Source: Opitutales bacterium (GTDB lineage Bacteria > Verrucomicrobiota > Verrucomicrobiia > Opitutales > Seribacteraceae). From it: 64,000 bases of DNA. Where the stretch lies: contig JAQWWZ010000031.1 in NCBI GenBank assembly GCA_029254745.1, positions 46,391 through 110,390 of the forward strand. The letters run 5' to 3'. Positions 1 through 9,162 of this stretch are shown here, piece by piece. The stretch's first letter is position 1. The number at the start of each line of letters is the position of its first letter. The notes beneath the pieces are model-generated. The model was not told the origin of the DNA. It made no database searches and saw only the letters and a list, made by a program, of their open reading frames with translations. The position numbers and the translations under genes are program-made.

Positions 1-549
1 TTCCTTGAGTCTTTAAAAGTCGAAAAACTTGAAGACTTAAAAGACAAAATAAAAAAAGACTTAGAAACAAGAAAAGGTCATGAAAACGAAAATTCTAAAC
101 GTCAACAGGTGACTCAGAAGATTCTAGAAATGCCCGACTTCCCTCTTCCACAACAAGCTGTCGAGGACGAGTCGAAAAATATTTTTCAAAACAATGTCCA
201 GCGTGCCCTCCAAGGAGGTACAAAACAGGAACAGATTGAAGAAAAAAGGGATGAACTTTGGAAGCAGTCTCAAACTCAGGCAGAAGCAAGAGTCAAACTG
301 ACCCTAACCTTAGGAAAAGTTGCAGAACAAGAAAAAGTCGAGGTAAGCAATGAAGATCTTGCCCAAGCAGCAACTAGAGAAGCAATGATGATGAGGAAGG
401 ACCCTTCCGAGTACGTCAAGGCATTGTCACAGGACCGTGTAAGGCTAAATCGCTTTAGGCAAGACATCTTGCACGACAAAGCCCTAGAACTTGTTGTAGC
501 AAAAGGTATTGAGAAAGTTTGTGAAATTGACGAAGAGCATACAGACTAA
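1..549 (+). CDS. tig: Trigger factor, C-terminal part (5' end outside window)
   Basis: Ribosome-bound chaperone that meets nascent chains. The frame is open from base 1 to the TAA at 547-549, so the gene begins upstream; the track's start at 109 is an internal GTG codon. What is visible (182 codons) is a charged, helix-rich C-terminal chaperone domain ending in '[12 protein letters not shown]', with the alternating Lys/Glu helices usual for the SurA-like arm of trigger factor. No PPIase domain is visible because of the truncation. The identification rests on this composition and on the order tig-clpP-clpX, which is widespread in bacteria. The stop is 13 nt before the clpP start, so co-transcription is likely. 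Confidence 0.85.
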   Translation, partial: FLESLKVEKLEDLKDKIKKDLETRKGHENENSKRQQVTQKILEMPDFPLPQQAVEDESKNIFQNNVQRALQGGTKQEQIEEKRDELWKQSQTQAEARVKLTLTLGKVAEQEKVEVSNEDLAQAATREAMMMRKDPSEYVKALSQDRVRLNRFRQDILHDKALELVVAKGIEKVCEIDEEHTD

Positions 550-562
550 GTATTATTTTATT

Positions 563-1162
563 ATGGGAGCTTATTTGCCACTACCGCATGTTTATGAACG
601 AGAAGGTCGCCAGGAGCGATCTTGGGATATTTACAGCCGATTGCTAAGAGACCGAATTGTTTTTATCGGCACACCAATAGACGATTTTGTTGCAAACTCG
701 ATTATCGCACAGTTACTTTTCCTGCAAATGGAAGATCCTAAAAAAGACATCCATGTCTACATTAACTCCCCAGGAGGAAGTGTATCCGACGGAATGGCTA
801 TCTACGACACCTTGAACTTTATGCAGTGTGATATTGTAACCTACTGCATTGGAATGACGGCAAGCATGAGCACAGTGCTGCTGGCTGCGGGAACGCCCGG
901 AAAAAGATTTGCCCTTCCTAATAGTCGAGTAATGATTCACCAACCAAGTGGTGGTGCAGGGGGGCAAACTTCAGATATCACAATTGCAGCCAAAGAAATT
1001 CTTAGGTGGAGAAAGACGATCAATGAGATTTTATCCAAACACAGTGGTAAAGAAGTTAAACAAATTGAGCAAGATTCCGACCGTGATTATTACATGACCG
1101 CTGATGAAGCACAGTCTTATGGTCTCGTAGACGAAGTTATTTCTCAGAAACCCAGTAAGTAA
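563..1162 (+). CDS. clpP: ATP-dependent Clp protease proteolytic subunit
   Basis: Serine protease subunit (199 aa) that forms the double-heptamer chamber fed by ClpX or ClpA. The catalytic Ser (about residue 101) sits in 'GMTASMS' and the His in 'MIHQPSGG'; the Asp lies in the 'DSDRDYYM' segment. The handle helix and '[17 protein letters not shown]' are canonical. The ORF-track start at 509 overlaps tig and adds residues the family lacks. ATG 563 gives '[20 protein letters not shown]', matching the usual N-terminus. No clear Shine-Dalgarno precedes it, and coupling to tig 13 nt upstream is plausible. The stop is directly abutted by the clpX TTG. Confidence 0.96.
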   Translation: MGAYLPLPHVYEREGRQERSWDIYSRLLRDRIVFIGTPIDDFVANSIIAQLLFLQMEDPKKDIHVYINSPGGSVSDGMAIYDTLNFMQCDIVTYCIGMTASMSTVLLAAGTPGKRFALPNSRVMIHQPSGGAGGQTSDITIAAKEILRWRKTINEILSKHSGKEVKQIEQDSDRDYYMTADEAQSYGLVDEVISQKPSK

Positions 1163-2467
1163 TTGGCTAAACCCTCTAAAATAAATTTTTGTTCTTTTTG
1201 CGGAAAACCTCAGCAAGAAGTAAAAAAAATGATAGCTGGTCCTGCCAGCGTATTCATTTGTGATTCATGTGTTCGTGTCTGCAAAACTATTGTTGACCGT
1301 GAACTTGGAGAGCAAGATAAAAAAGAGAAAGAAAAAAAAGGTTCAACAAAGCCCTTCTTCAATCTCCAAAAACCAAGGGATATAAAAGCCCATCTGGATG
1401 ATCACATTATTGGTCAGGAACACGCGAAAAAGGTTTTATCTGTAGCTGTACATAACCATTACAAACGACTTTCATCTGAGTTGGGTATTAATCCAAGCAT
1501 TGACTCTAAACAATTTATGGTCCCTGAGCTGGAAGATGTGGAAATTGAAAAGAGTAATGTTTTACTCATTGGACCGACAGGCAGTGGTAAAACGTTTCTG
1601 GCACGGACATTGGCCAAGATGCTTGATGTACCTTTTGCTATTGCAGACGCCACTACCCTCACTGAAGCCGGCTACGTTGGAGATGATGTAGAAAATATAG
1701 TTCTTCGACTTTTGCAGTCTGCAGATCAAGATGTAGAAAAAGCTCAGTGTGGCATCATTTATGTCGATGAGATTGATAAAATTGGTCGCAAAACAGACAA
1801 TGTTTCTATCACCCGCGATGTTTCAGGGGAAGGCGTGCAGCAAGCGTTACTCAAGATTCTTGAAGGTACGGTTTGTAATGTCCCGCCTCAGGGAGGCAGA
1901 AAGCATCCAAATCAAGAATATATCCAACTAGATACTTCGAATATCTTATTTATTTGTGGTGGAGCATTTATAGATCTAGATCAAATTGTTGAACAACGAA
2001 CAGGTTCGAAAACAGTAGGTTACTCTGCAACTGCTCACAAGGACTCTGCTGAATTACTTTCTGAAGTTAGACCGGAAGATTTGGTTAAATATGGTCTAAT
2101 CCCCGAATTCATCGGACGATTGCCAGTACTCTCCCTGCTTGAAGAACTGAGTCGCGATGAACTCGTAAAAGTTTTAAGAGACACCCAAAACTCTCTTCTT
2201 AAGCAATACCAAAAGCTGTTTATTATGGAGGGTGCTGAATTACGATTTACTAAAGAGGCAGTGCATGCCATCGCTGACAAAGCTATCCTGATGAAGACAG
2301 GTGCTCGTGCACTTCGATCGATCATGGAAGATATCATGTTAGATATAATGTACAATCTGCCAAATATAGATCACCCCGTTGAGGTAGTTATTTCTGCCGG
2401 CGTTGTTAAAGGAAAGTCGAAGGCTAAGGTTACCGATATTGCTGTCAGAAAAAAAGACGCAGCCTGA
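1163..2467 (+). CDS. clpX: ATP-dependent Clp protease ATP-binding subunit ClpX
   Basis: AAA+ unfoldase (434 aa) that delivers substrates to ClpP. The N-terminal zinc-binding domain has 'CSFCGK' and 'CDSC' (residues about 8-40). Walker A is 'GPTGSGKT', Walker B '[10 protein letters not shown]', and there is a pore loop 'GYVG'. The sensor-2 Arg lies in 'KTGARALRS'. The start is TTG at 1163, immediately after the clpP stop with no gap, and gives the usual '[15 protein letters not shown]'. Translation is probably coupled to clpP. The gene converges with the subtilase downstream, leaving only 7 nt between the stops. Confidence 0.97.
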   Translation: MAKPSKINFCSFCGKPQQEVKKMIAGPASVFICDSCVRVCKTIVDRELGEQDKKEKEKKGSTKPFFNLQKPRDIKAHLDDHIIGQEHAKKVLSVAVHNHYKRLSSELGINPSIDSKQFMVPELEDVEIEKSNVLLIGPTGSGKTFLARTLAKMLDVPFAIADATTLTEAGYVGDDVENIVLRLLQSADQDVEKAQCGIIYVDEIDKIGRKTDNVSITRDVSGEGVQQALLKILEGTVCNVPPQGGRKHPNQEYIQLDTSNILFICGGAFIDLDQIVEQRTGSKTVGYSATAHKDSAELLSEVRPEDLVKYGLIPEFIGRLPVLSLLEELSRDELVKVLRDTQNSLLKQYQKLFIMEGAELRFTKEAVHAIADKAILMKTGARALRSIMEDIMLDIMYNLPNIDHPVEVVISAGVVKGKSKAKVTDIAVRKKDAA

Positions 2468-2474
2468 CACCTTT

Positions 2475-4106
2475 TCACCGAGGAATAGTTAATACACTAT
2501 TCCTGAAGTTATTATCAGGGTTTAGGTCCTTGTTTCCAACCAGCTTTAATCTACTCGTAATCTGAACCCCTTCTATTGCACTAGAACTTTCCAAGTATAG
2601 CTTTTCACTCCTGGTTTGGCCCGGTTCCATATTGGTAAAAAGAAATTTTCTTTTGATTCCCTTGTAACTAACATCTAAAGTCATCTCATTAATCCAAGAT
2701 GAGCCTTGATTTTGGACAGTCACCAAAAATGGCACCGTACCACTACCTGATATACGAGATAATGTTTCAGGATCAAAATAATAACCGACGAATGCAGCAT
2801 CATAATATTTCTTATTGTTTCTGTTTATGATTCTTTCCAAATTTAGGGCACCGTGACCGCTTCGCTCATCAAAACCAGGTTTCTCCGTTTCATTTGCATA
2901 GTTGAAGAGAAGCTCTTTCATTTGCTCCGGAGACAAAAAAGGATGCTTAGAAAGCTCGGACAAGATAGCACCTGAAACAAATGCAGTTGCCGAAGATGTA
3001 CCATTTAAAACTGCATATTCGTTACCTTCATATGCGCCAATCACATCAACACCTGGAGCCGCAATATCCACTCCCTCACCAAAGTTGGAAAAAGTGGCAA
3101 CACTGCCAGTGGAGTTTAAAGCTGAAACACCAATTACATCATGGTATTTGGCCGGATATGAAACCTGTGAAAAACCATCATTCCCTGACGCGGCTACAAG
3201 AAAAACATCTTTATTTTTAGCATAACTTATTGCATTCTCTAGCATTCTACTGGGTCTATTCCCGCCCAGGCTCAGATTAATTACATCCACTCCCATATCA
3301 ACTGCTGTAACGATGGCCTCAGATAAAGTGAACACATTACCCTCCCCTTTTTCACTAAGCACCTCAATCGAAATGATTTTTGTACCAGGTGCAATTCCTT
3401 GAAAATCATCCGTAGAAGCAGCAACGATAGATGCAATAGCGGTACCATGACCAGAGCTCTCAACCCTGTGAGGCTCATCTAGGAATGAAACAACCTCTCT
3501 TTCTACATGAGCTAGAGATGGATGAGAAAAGTCTATAACAGAATCAATTATTGCAAGGGTAGTTCCCTGCCCCCATGCACTTCGATCTTCATATAAACTT
3601 AGCCACTGATCTACAGTCTTAGGTTTATGTAAGGTTAGATCATTTTCCAACACTTTTGGCTTTTGTGGCCTGTAGACAGAATGGTTGATCTCAAGATCAT
3701 TAAGAACTTTTTTGGCACTTAGCGCCTTGGATGCCTGGACTGGATCAATGACTCGCATACGGGCAGTTAAAATCTGAGGAATAGAAGATCGCAACTCAAG
3801 CCCCTTAGAGTCCAAATCCTGAAGGAAACTAGACATTGCTTGAAGTGAGGTGAAGCTGAGTGCAAAATCATTAAACTTTTTATTCTCGAGCAATTGCCTC
3901 AAGGAATGAGAAGTTGGGAAAGTTGGAAGCAAGCCCTTATTTTCTTTAAGATAAGGGCTCTGCAAGCCTTCAATCGATGGAGAGATAGGTGCTTTAACCT
4001 GAAGTAACTTATCTATGACAAGATCCCATTTAGATTGATAAATGAAACTTGCTAAAAATAAAAAAAATGAAACTAAAATAAAAAAAACGATAAAGCGTCT
4101 TCTCAT
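2475..4106 (-). CDS. Exported or membrane-anchored subtilisin-like (S8) serine protease
   Basis: 543 aa. It opens with a signal/anchor helix (residues 1-23, 'RRRFIVFFILVSFFLFLAS'). A propeptide-like region runs to about residue 165. The S8 catalytic domain then has Asp188 in 'AIIDSVID', His220 in 'SSGHGTAIAS' and the catalytic Ser in 'NGTSSATAFVSG' (about 370). After about residue 430 a CARDB-like all-beta domain follows ('PFLVTVQNQG', 'MEPGQTRSEKL'), probably for surface adhesion or substrate binding. The substrate is unknown. Both neighbours are on the opposite strand, so it is probably monocistronic. The motif after the catalytic Asp is SVID rather than the commoner TGID. Confidence 0.9.
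   Translation of the reverse strand: MRRRFIVFFILVSFFLFLASFIYQSKWDLVIDKLLQVKAPISPSIEGLQSPYLKENKGLLPTFPTSHSLRQLLENKKFNDFALSFTSLQAMSSFLQDLDSKGLELRSSIPQILTARMRVIDPVQASKALSAKKVLNDLEINHSVYRPQKPKVLENDLTLHKPKTVDQWLSLYEDRSAWGQGTTLAIIDSVIDFSHPSLAHVEREVVSFLDEPHRVESSGHGTAIASIVAASTDDFQGIAPGTKIISIEVLSEKGEGNVFTLSEAIVTAVDMGVDVINLSLGGNRPSRMLENAISYAKNKDVFLVAASGNDGFSQVSYPAKYHDVIGVSALNSTGSVATFSNFGEGVDIAAPGVDVIGAYEGNEYAVLNGTSSATAFVSGAILSELSKHPFLSPEQMKELLFNYANETEKPGFDERSGHGALNLERIINRNNKKYYDAAFVGYYFDPETLSRISGSGTVPFLVTVQNQGSSWINEMTLDVSYKGIKRKFLFTNMEPGQTRSEKLYLESSSAIEGVQITSRLKLVGNKDLNPDNNFRNSVLTIPR
2482..2503 (+). terminator. Hairpin after clpX, possible weak terminator
   Basis: Perfect 8-bp inverted repeat GGAATAGT-taatac-ACTATTCC that begins 15 nt after the clpX stop. 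It lies inside the 3' end of the convergent subtilase gene. No clean T-tract follows on the plus strand, so terminator activity is uncertain. It may only reflect the convergent arrangement. Confidence 0.3.
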
Positions 4107-4170
4107 AACATTCGACTCTCGCTTATCTGTAGAAACCGAGCAAGATGAAAGATATTTCTGATATTTTATT

Positions 4171-5193
4171 TTGAAAAATAGGATTCTTATTGTCGGCCAC
4201 GGCTTATCAGGTGCACTGCTCGCTCAAGCTTTTCTGAAAAAAAACCAAATGGTTGATGTATGTGAAGCGAACCTACCATATCATGCGAGTAAGGTAGCTG
4301 CAGGGTTAGTAAACCCTTTGATTGGTCCAAAACTCAATCCTCCAACAGATCTTGATGAATGCCTAACTGAAATAAATAACTTCACCAATTATTTTCAGCA
4401 AATATGTGGAGTGCAGTTTTATGAACCCATCCCATTGTTTAGGGTATTTAAGACTCAAAAACAGTCTGACTTATGGAAAAAGAGATCAATAACCTACCCT
4501 GATTTATGCGTTCAGCAGAAAATTTTAGATCAAAAAGAAGCTGCTCATCACCATATAAACGCTCCGTATGGGGTGGGTGTGACTAATTGTACAAGGCTCC
4601 ACATTTCTTCTTTCCTTGCATACTCAGAGCATCTGCTAAAAGAGGCAGATCATTGGATAACTGGACTTAACGCCTATGAAGAAAAAAACTATGACAAAAT
4701 TATTTTTTGCGAAGGCTTTAGGGTGATGTACAATCCATGGTTTTCAAATATTCCAATCGCACCGGTTAGAGGTGAAATACTTGGAGTCGATTCATCCCTG
4801 GATACGAGTGTAAGTAACGGAACATGGGCGATACCCATTGCCGACAACCATTTCCTCGCAGGCTCCACCTGGGACCACAAAGTCATTGAAGCTGGGCCTA
4901 GCGCTGAGGGAAAAGCACAAATTTTGAAAGCACTAGATTTTATTTCCGTTGATACTAAGAAGGTTTCAAAACAATTTAGTGGTGTGCGAACTGGAACACT
5001 TGACCGAAATCCTATTCTCGGTTGTCATCAAGAAAATAAGAAATTCTATATTTTTAACGGATTTGGATCAAGGGGCTCCACAACCATACCCCTGTATGCA
5101 AAACAAATGGTCGAATATGTTCTCAATTGTACGCCCCTTCCTACAAGAGTGGACATGACAAGGTTCAATAAATTGAATCATCTAGCTCAATGA
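4171..5193 (+). CDS. mnmL: FAD-dependent DAO-family oxidase, probable MnmL (cmnm5-tRNA oxidoreductase)
   Basis: 340-aa D-amino-acid-oxidase-fold flavoprotein. The Rossmann motif 'GHGLSGALLA' (about residues 8-17) binds FAD. The C-terminus ('GVRTGTLDRNPILG', 'NGFGSRGSTTIPLYA') resembles the oxidase half of MnmC. It starts with TTG. Its last four bases (ATGA) overlap the start of a YtqB-type methyltransferase. In bacteria without bifunctional MnmC, separate DAO (MnmL) and YtqB (MnmM) proteins convert cmnm5(s2)U to nm5 and then mnm5 at the tRNA wobble uridine. The tight overlap makes that role the best inference. A generic amine or glycine oxidase remains possible from sequence alone. Confidence 0.72.
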   Translation: MKNRILIVGHGLSGALLAQAFLKKNQMVDVCEANLPYHASKVAAGLVNPLIGPKLNPPTDLDECLTEINNFTNYFQQICGVQFYEPIPLFRVFKTQKQSDLWKKRSITYPDLCVQQKILDQKEAAHHHINAPYGVGVTNCTRLHISSFLAYSEHLLKEADHWITGLNAYEEKNYDKIIFCEGFRVMYNPWFSNIPIAPVRGEILGVDSSLDTSVSNGTWAIPIADNHFLAGSTWDHKVIEAGPSAEGKAQILKALDFISVDTKKVSKQFSGVRTGTLDRNPILGCHQENKKFYIFNGFGSRGSTTIPLYAKQMVEYVLNCTPLPTRVDMTRFNKLNHLAQ

Positions 5194-5753
5194 AATTAAC
5201 CGAACTAGCTCATGAAATTTTATTTCCGCATCTCTTATTCGGGGATTGTGCCGTAGATATGACCGCGGGTAATGGCTTGGATACTCTATTCCTATCCAAA
5301 TTGGTTGGCGAAAGCGGACATATATTCAGCTTCGACATCCAAAAAGCAGCAATCGAGCAAACCAATAAATTAATGTCTGAAAACCAGCAAATATCCAATT
5401 ACAGATTAATTCATTCCTGCCACACCAAGATTGAGGAGAAAATTCCACATTCCTTTTTTCAAAAAATTAAAGCGATTACTTTTAATCTCGGATACCTGCC
5501 AACATCAAACAAAACAATTATCACTACACCCCAGTCTACTCGTTATGCGGTAGAAAAATCATATGAATGGATGGCCCATGATGGAGTGATGACTATCCTT
5601 GCATACCGAGGCCATGCAGGCGGTGCAGATGAAACAGAAACTATAACTGATTGGGCAAATAGAGTGCCTGTACATCATGAAATGATTACAGGAAATAATT
5701 CGCCAGAATCACCTGTTCTATTTGTTATAAAAAAATCAGAAAGGTTTAATTAA
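5190..5753 (+). CDS. mnmM: Class I SAM methyltransferase of the YtqB family, probable MnmM
   Basis: 187 aa, the length of the single-domain YtqB/rRNA-methylase-like family. The SAM-binding motif I is 'AVDMTAGNGLDTLFL' (about 23-37) and the acidic motif II 'IFSFDIQ' lies about 20 residues on. The family motif 'AITFNLGYLP' replaces the usual motif IV, and 'AYRGHAGG' is also typical. Bacillus YtqB (MnmM) methylates nm5s2U34 to mnm5s2U34 in tRNA. The start ATG overlaps the upstream oxidase stop as ATGA, implying translational coupling and one pathway. The 3' end overlaps the convergent fabV by 18 bp. Confidence 0.8.
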   Translation: MKLTELAHEILFPHLLFGDCAVDMTAGNGLDTLFLSKLVGESGHIFSFDIQKAAIEQTNKLMSENQQISNYRLIHSCHTKIEEKIPHSFFQKIKAITFNLGYLPTSNKTIITTPQSTRYAVEKSYEWMAHDGVMTILAYRGHAGGADETETITDWANRVPVHHEMITGNNSPESPVLFVIKKSERFN

Positions 5754-6923
5754 GTCGATGTCCTCTTGATAGTCCACTCTAGGGTGAGCAAATCCAAACA
5801 ATTTAAGGAATTCTGTTTGGTATTCTTCAAAGGCTGTTAAATCATTCAAATTAGACGATTCAACTTGCGGCCATAACTTAATAATTTCTTGCTGTATATC
5901 ATCCTTCATTTCCAAGTCATCCAGTCGGATACGCCCTGATGAATCTACTTTAACTTGATCAGTCTCAGAGAAAAGAAAATCACTAAACAATCGAGCAGTC
6001 TGCTCTATACACCCTTCATGAGAACCTGCTGCTCTCATGATCTTAAAAAGAATGGAGACATACAAGGGAACAACAGGAATTGCAGAACTGGCCTGGGTAA
6101 CGACAGCTTTATTTACTGACACAAAAGATCGCCCCGCCACTTTATTCTTAAGAAGTAAGTTTAAGTCGTGGGCACTATTCTCGAGATGTTCCTTCGCACG
6201 ACCGATTGTACCATTGCGGTAAATGGGTTGGGTTACCTGTGGTCCGATGTAGGAGTAGGCAATATTTACGCAACCTGGAGCTAATAAATCCTCTTTGAGA
6301 AGCCTCTTGGTCCAAAGGGTCCAGTCATCTCCTCCCATTACTTTCTCAGTGCTTTCAATCTCAGCATCAGATGCGGGATTTATAACCACTTCCTTAACTT
6401 CTTTTTTGTCGGTATCGAGAGTCTTATTTTTGTAGACAGAACCAATAGGTTTCAGACATGCACGGTATGTCTGCCCATCGGTTGGGTCTGTCCGGCGAGG
6501 AGAAGCAAGACTATAAATAACGAGGTCAAACTTCCCCATTTCTTTTGCTTTTTGTATCACCTCATCCTTACAGGCTTGGGAAAAGGCATCCCCATTGACA
6601 TCTACAGCACGAATTCCCGCTTCACAAGAGAGCTTCTGAAACGCCATGGAATTATAAAACCCAGCACTCGCTGGTTTATCTTCCTTGGGCGGGCGCTCAA
6701 AATAAACTCCTAAGGTTTCAGCTCCAGCAGAAAAGGCGGCAGATACACGACTGGAAAGCCCGTAGCCAGTGGAAGCACCAATTACCAATACTCGTTTTGG
6801 TTTTTTGGGGCCTGAAATTAGATTCTCTTTAGCATGATTGATTTGATCACGAATATTCTCCAGGCAACCCATCGGGTGTGAAGTTATACAAACGAATCCT
6901 TTAATTCTTGGCTTAATAATCAT
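5736..6923 (-). CDS. fabV: trans-2-enoyl-ACP reductase (NADH), FabV type
   Basis: 395 aa. It catalyses the last reduction of fatty-acid elongation and replaces FabI/FabK. N-terminal 'KPRIKGFVCITSHPMGC' is a family signature. The NADH fold contains 'VLVIGASTGYGLSSR' and 'IYSLASPRRTDP'. The catalytic pair has the FabV-specific Tyr-x8-Lys spacing ('YRNGTIGRAK'). Length matches the family (about 400 aa). FabV enzymes are known to be insensitive to triclosan. Apparently monocistronic; its 3' end overlaps the convergent methyltransferase gene by 18 bp. Confidence 0.96.
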   Translation of the reverse strand: MIIKPRIKGFVCITSHPMGCLENIRDQINHAKENLISGPKKPKRVLVIGASTGYGLSSRVSAAFSAGAETLGVYFERPPKEDKPASAGFYNSMAFQKLSCEAGIRAVDVNGDAFSQACKDEVIQKAKEMGKFDLVIYSLASPRRTDPTDGQTYRACLKPIGSVYKNKTLDTDKKEVKEVVINPASDAEIESTEKVMGGDDWTLWTKRLLKEDLLAPGCVNIAYSYIGPQVTQPIYRNGTIGRAKEHLENSAHDLNLLLKNKVAGRSFVSVNKAVVTQASSAIPVVPLYVSILFKIMRAAGSHEGCIEQTARLFSDFLFSETDQVKVDSSGRIRLDDLEMKDDIQQEIIKLWPQVESSNLNDLTAFEEYQTEFLKLFGFAHPRVDYQEDIDLIKPF

Positions 6924-6984
6924 GATTCTTTTTTATCACTATTGACTAAATTAAAGAAGTATAATTTTGCTAAGTGGATCATCC

Positions 6985-7362
6985 ATGGCATATCCAAAAA
7001 AAAAGAAATACATCGAGACTGATTTAATTGCTAATTTCATGGGACTACCGAGTGCCGATAAAACTATGTTTTTATCCCCACCGAAATCAATTAATGCAGT
7101 CATTGAAAAAGCCTGGAGTGATTGGTCAATTGGAAGTAAAATTTCTCCAGAACAAGTCATCTCTCAACATTGGAATAAGGTTGTTGGAAATTCATTATCA
7201 ACAAAATGTGCTCCCGATAGAATCGACAAGAGTGGCAAGCTGTATATTCGGTCGGCAAGTGGACCGATCAAGCAAGAATTGTCTTTTATAAAAAAGCAGA
7301 TTCATTCAAGAATCTCTAAATTAAAAGGGTGCGAAATGATCAAGGAAATCAAAATTTGCTAA
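6985..7362 (+). CDS. DUF721/DciA-like protein
   Basis: 125 aa. The core 'SPEQVISQHWNKVVGNSLSTKC' followed by 'SGKLYIRSAS' and 'ELSFIKKQI' matches the DUF721 pattern: W-x-x-VVG, a beta strand, then an L-rich helix. DciA, the characterised member, helps load replicative helicase DnaB where DnaC is absent. A replication role is therefore possible but not shown here. ATG 6985 is preferred to the in-frame TTG at 6967 because 'aagtgga' precedes it at a usable distance. The stop is 1 nt from the convergent transporter gene. Confidence 0.7.
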   Translation: MAYPKKKKYIETDLIANFMGLPSADKTMFLSPPKSINAVIEKAWSDWSIGSKISPEQVISQHWNKVVGNSLSTKCAPDRIDKSGKLYIRSASGPIKQELSFIKKQIHSRISKLKGCEMIKEIKIC

Positions 7363-7363
7363 C

Positions 7364-8803
7364 TCAGTGGAAATAGTCGACCGTTTTGTAACGGGATGCA
7401 ACCAACCTAAAAAGCAAGGCAGAAAGGCACACCAGAATCGTCCAAAACCAAAATTCTGATGCTCCTGGAAGTAATGAGTTTCCATTCTGGTCTATAAGAA
7501 AAAACTTAACACCCGAAGCTACATAGTTCCCGAAAGAAACTGTTAAGAGAAAGAGTGCCATCACTACTGACTTCAAGGATTTTGGTGCTTGAGTATATGC
7601 AAACTCTAAGCAAGTGATTGAAACTAATATCTCAGAGATAGTTAAGACAAGACAGGCTAGAACTTGCCACATCACACTTGGCTGCAATCCATCGTCTACC
7701 TTCATCTGAATCCATGAGACCATAGCAAAAGATAACCCCATAACCCATAAGCCAAATCGCATCTTACCAAGGGGATTGATCGTAAAATATTTTTCAAAAA
7801 AAGGATAAACAAAAGAAGAAAAACAAGGAATAAGAATTAAAATAAATAGCGGATTCCAAACTGCAGAGACTTGGGATGCCAGCATTTCCATTCCACCAAC
7901 CCAAGGTATCCAATCTGGAATCGTCCGATCAAGGCTTCTCGCTTGGACTTGCCACAATGTACCAATTTGATCAAAGAGTGCCCAAAACAAAATAACGAAA
8001 GAAAATATAAGCGAAAGCCTCAGCAATATTTTGATATTTTCTGGGGAAAAAGTTTCACGAAATAAAGAAATACCTCTCGGCGGGATATGGGTAAAATCTT
8101 TTCTACCTAGCCAAAAAATTAAAGTAGCAACAGCCATTAACACGCCGGGTAAACCAAATGCATAATGATGACCGAATATAACATCACCCATATCTCTTGG
8201 TCCGACGAACCATGAAGTATAAGGGTAAATTGTTTCCCCAAGAGAACCTTCAACTCTTCTGGCTTCAAGCAAGAAAGGGGTCAACAATCCTGAAGCAAAT
8301 GCACCAAGGTTAATGGAGAAATAAAACCACCCAAAAACCTTTGTAATGAGATGCTTATTCCGATCGCAGAACTGATCACCAACATGAGATGAAACACAGG
8401 GTTTTATCCCCCCCGATCCAATCGCTATCAGCAAAAGGCCTCCCAGTAGCCACAGCCTTGTATCTCCCCAAATACCCATGAAAGCAAGGCAACCATGCCC
8501 CAGGCAGTAACAAAGTGACAGAATTATGATGGTTTTATATTTGCCCCAAAATGCATCAGCAACAAAGCCCCCTATAATCGGGAAAAAATAGGCTGAACCC
8601 ACAAATAAATGTACCCATGCTTCGGCTGATTTTTCACCCAAAACTCCGAGCGTTCCATCTGGTTGGGTAAGGTACAATGTCATGTAAGCCAACAAAATGC
8701 TACGCATTCCATAAAAAGAAAACCGCTCGGCTACTTCATTACCAATAATGAATGGTATACCAGGGGGAAGGCGACTGGTAATAAGTGGTGAATGCCTGGA
8801 CAT
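7364..8803 (-). CDS. Proton-dependent oligopeptide (POT/PTR2) transporter
   Basis: 479-aa major-facilitator protein with about 12-14 hydrophobic segments. The first helix has 'NEVAERFSFYGMRSILLAYM', the ExxERFxYYG-type motif of POT carriers. 'GGFVADAFWGKYKTI' is the loop 2-3 signature, and 'FYFSINLGAFASG' corresponds to the PTR2 helix-5 motif. It imports di- and tripeptides using the proton gradient at the inner membrane. A 90-aa membrane protein lies 1 nt upstream on the same strand, so the two are probably co-transcribed. Substrate range cannot be read from the sequence. Confidence 0.92.
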   Translation of the reverse strand: MSRHSPLITSRLPPGIPFIIGNEVAERFSFYGMRSILLAYMTLYLTQPDGTLGVLGEKSAEAWVHLFVGSAYFFPIIGGFVADAFWGKYKTIIILSLCYCLGHGCLAFMGIWGDTRLWLLGGLLLIAIGSGGIKPCVSSHVGDQFCDRNKHLITKVFGWFYFSINLGAFASGLLTPFLLEARRVEGSLGETIYPYTSWFVGPRDMGDVIFGHHYAFGLPGVLMAVATLIFWLGRKDFTHIPPRGISLFRETFSPENIKILLRLSLIFSFVILFWALFDQIGTLWQVQARSLDRTIPDWIPWVGGMEMLASQVSAVWNPLFILILIPCFSSFVYPFFEKYFTINPLGKMRFGLWVMGLSFAMVSWIQMKVDDGLQPSVMWQVLACLVLTISEILVSITCLEFAYTQAPKSLKSVVMALFLLTVSFGNYVASGVKFFLIDQNGNSLLPGASEFWFWTILVCLSALLFRLVASRYKTVDYFH

Positions 8804-8804
8804 T

Positions 8805-9077
8805 CTAGTTGCGAAGAAAATCGTCTTCTTTTTTTCGCCTTTTTAATTCATCATCTAGATCGTTTAAAATTGCATTTTTTTCATTCATTGAAGAGTCTTT
8901 ATCTGAGTCGAATGGTGAAGGATCCATTTCTTTAAAAAAGTTTAAATAAACATTAAAGGCTATACCTACAGAACATAAAGCTACTGTTATAACAAAATAT
9001 TCATCTTGAAAAAAAGACAGAATAAAAAGAAAAACAAATAAAATTAAATTTATAAATTCTAATTTTTGGATAGACAT
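8805..9077 (-). CDS. Small two-helix membrane protein upstream of POT transporter
   Basis: 90 aa with two hydrophobic segments ('LILFVFLFILSFF', about 11-23, and 'FVITVALCSVGIAFNVYL', about 28-45). The tail is charged and rich in Asp, Lys and Arg ('DDELKRRKKEDDFLRN'). I recognise no family. It ends 1 nt before the POT transporter starts, so it is probably translated from the same message. It could be an accessory or a size-limited membrane protein. Its AT-rich sequence is like the neighbours. Confidence 0.6.
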   Translation of the reverse strand: MSIQKLEFINLILFVFLFILSFFQDEYFVITVALCSVGIAFNVYLNFFKEMDPSPFDSDKDSSMNEKNAILNDLDDELKRRKKEDDFLRN

Positions 9078-9162
9078 AATTTTTTCTTTTTTCTTGTCTT
9101 ATAATTTTGAAGATTTACAAAATGCTCTTTGCATTACCTGTGGGTTTCATTAAATCACTGCT

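Noticed and set aside
509-562. N-terminal extension of ClpP in the ORF track
   Set aside because: It overlaps tig and adds 18 residues absent from the family; ATG 563 gives the expected N-terminus.
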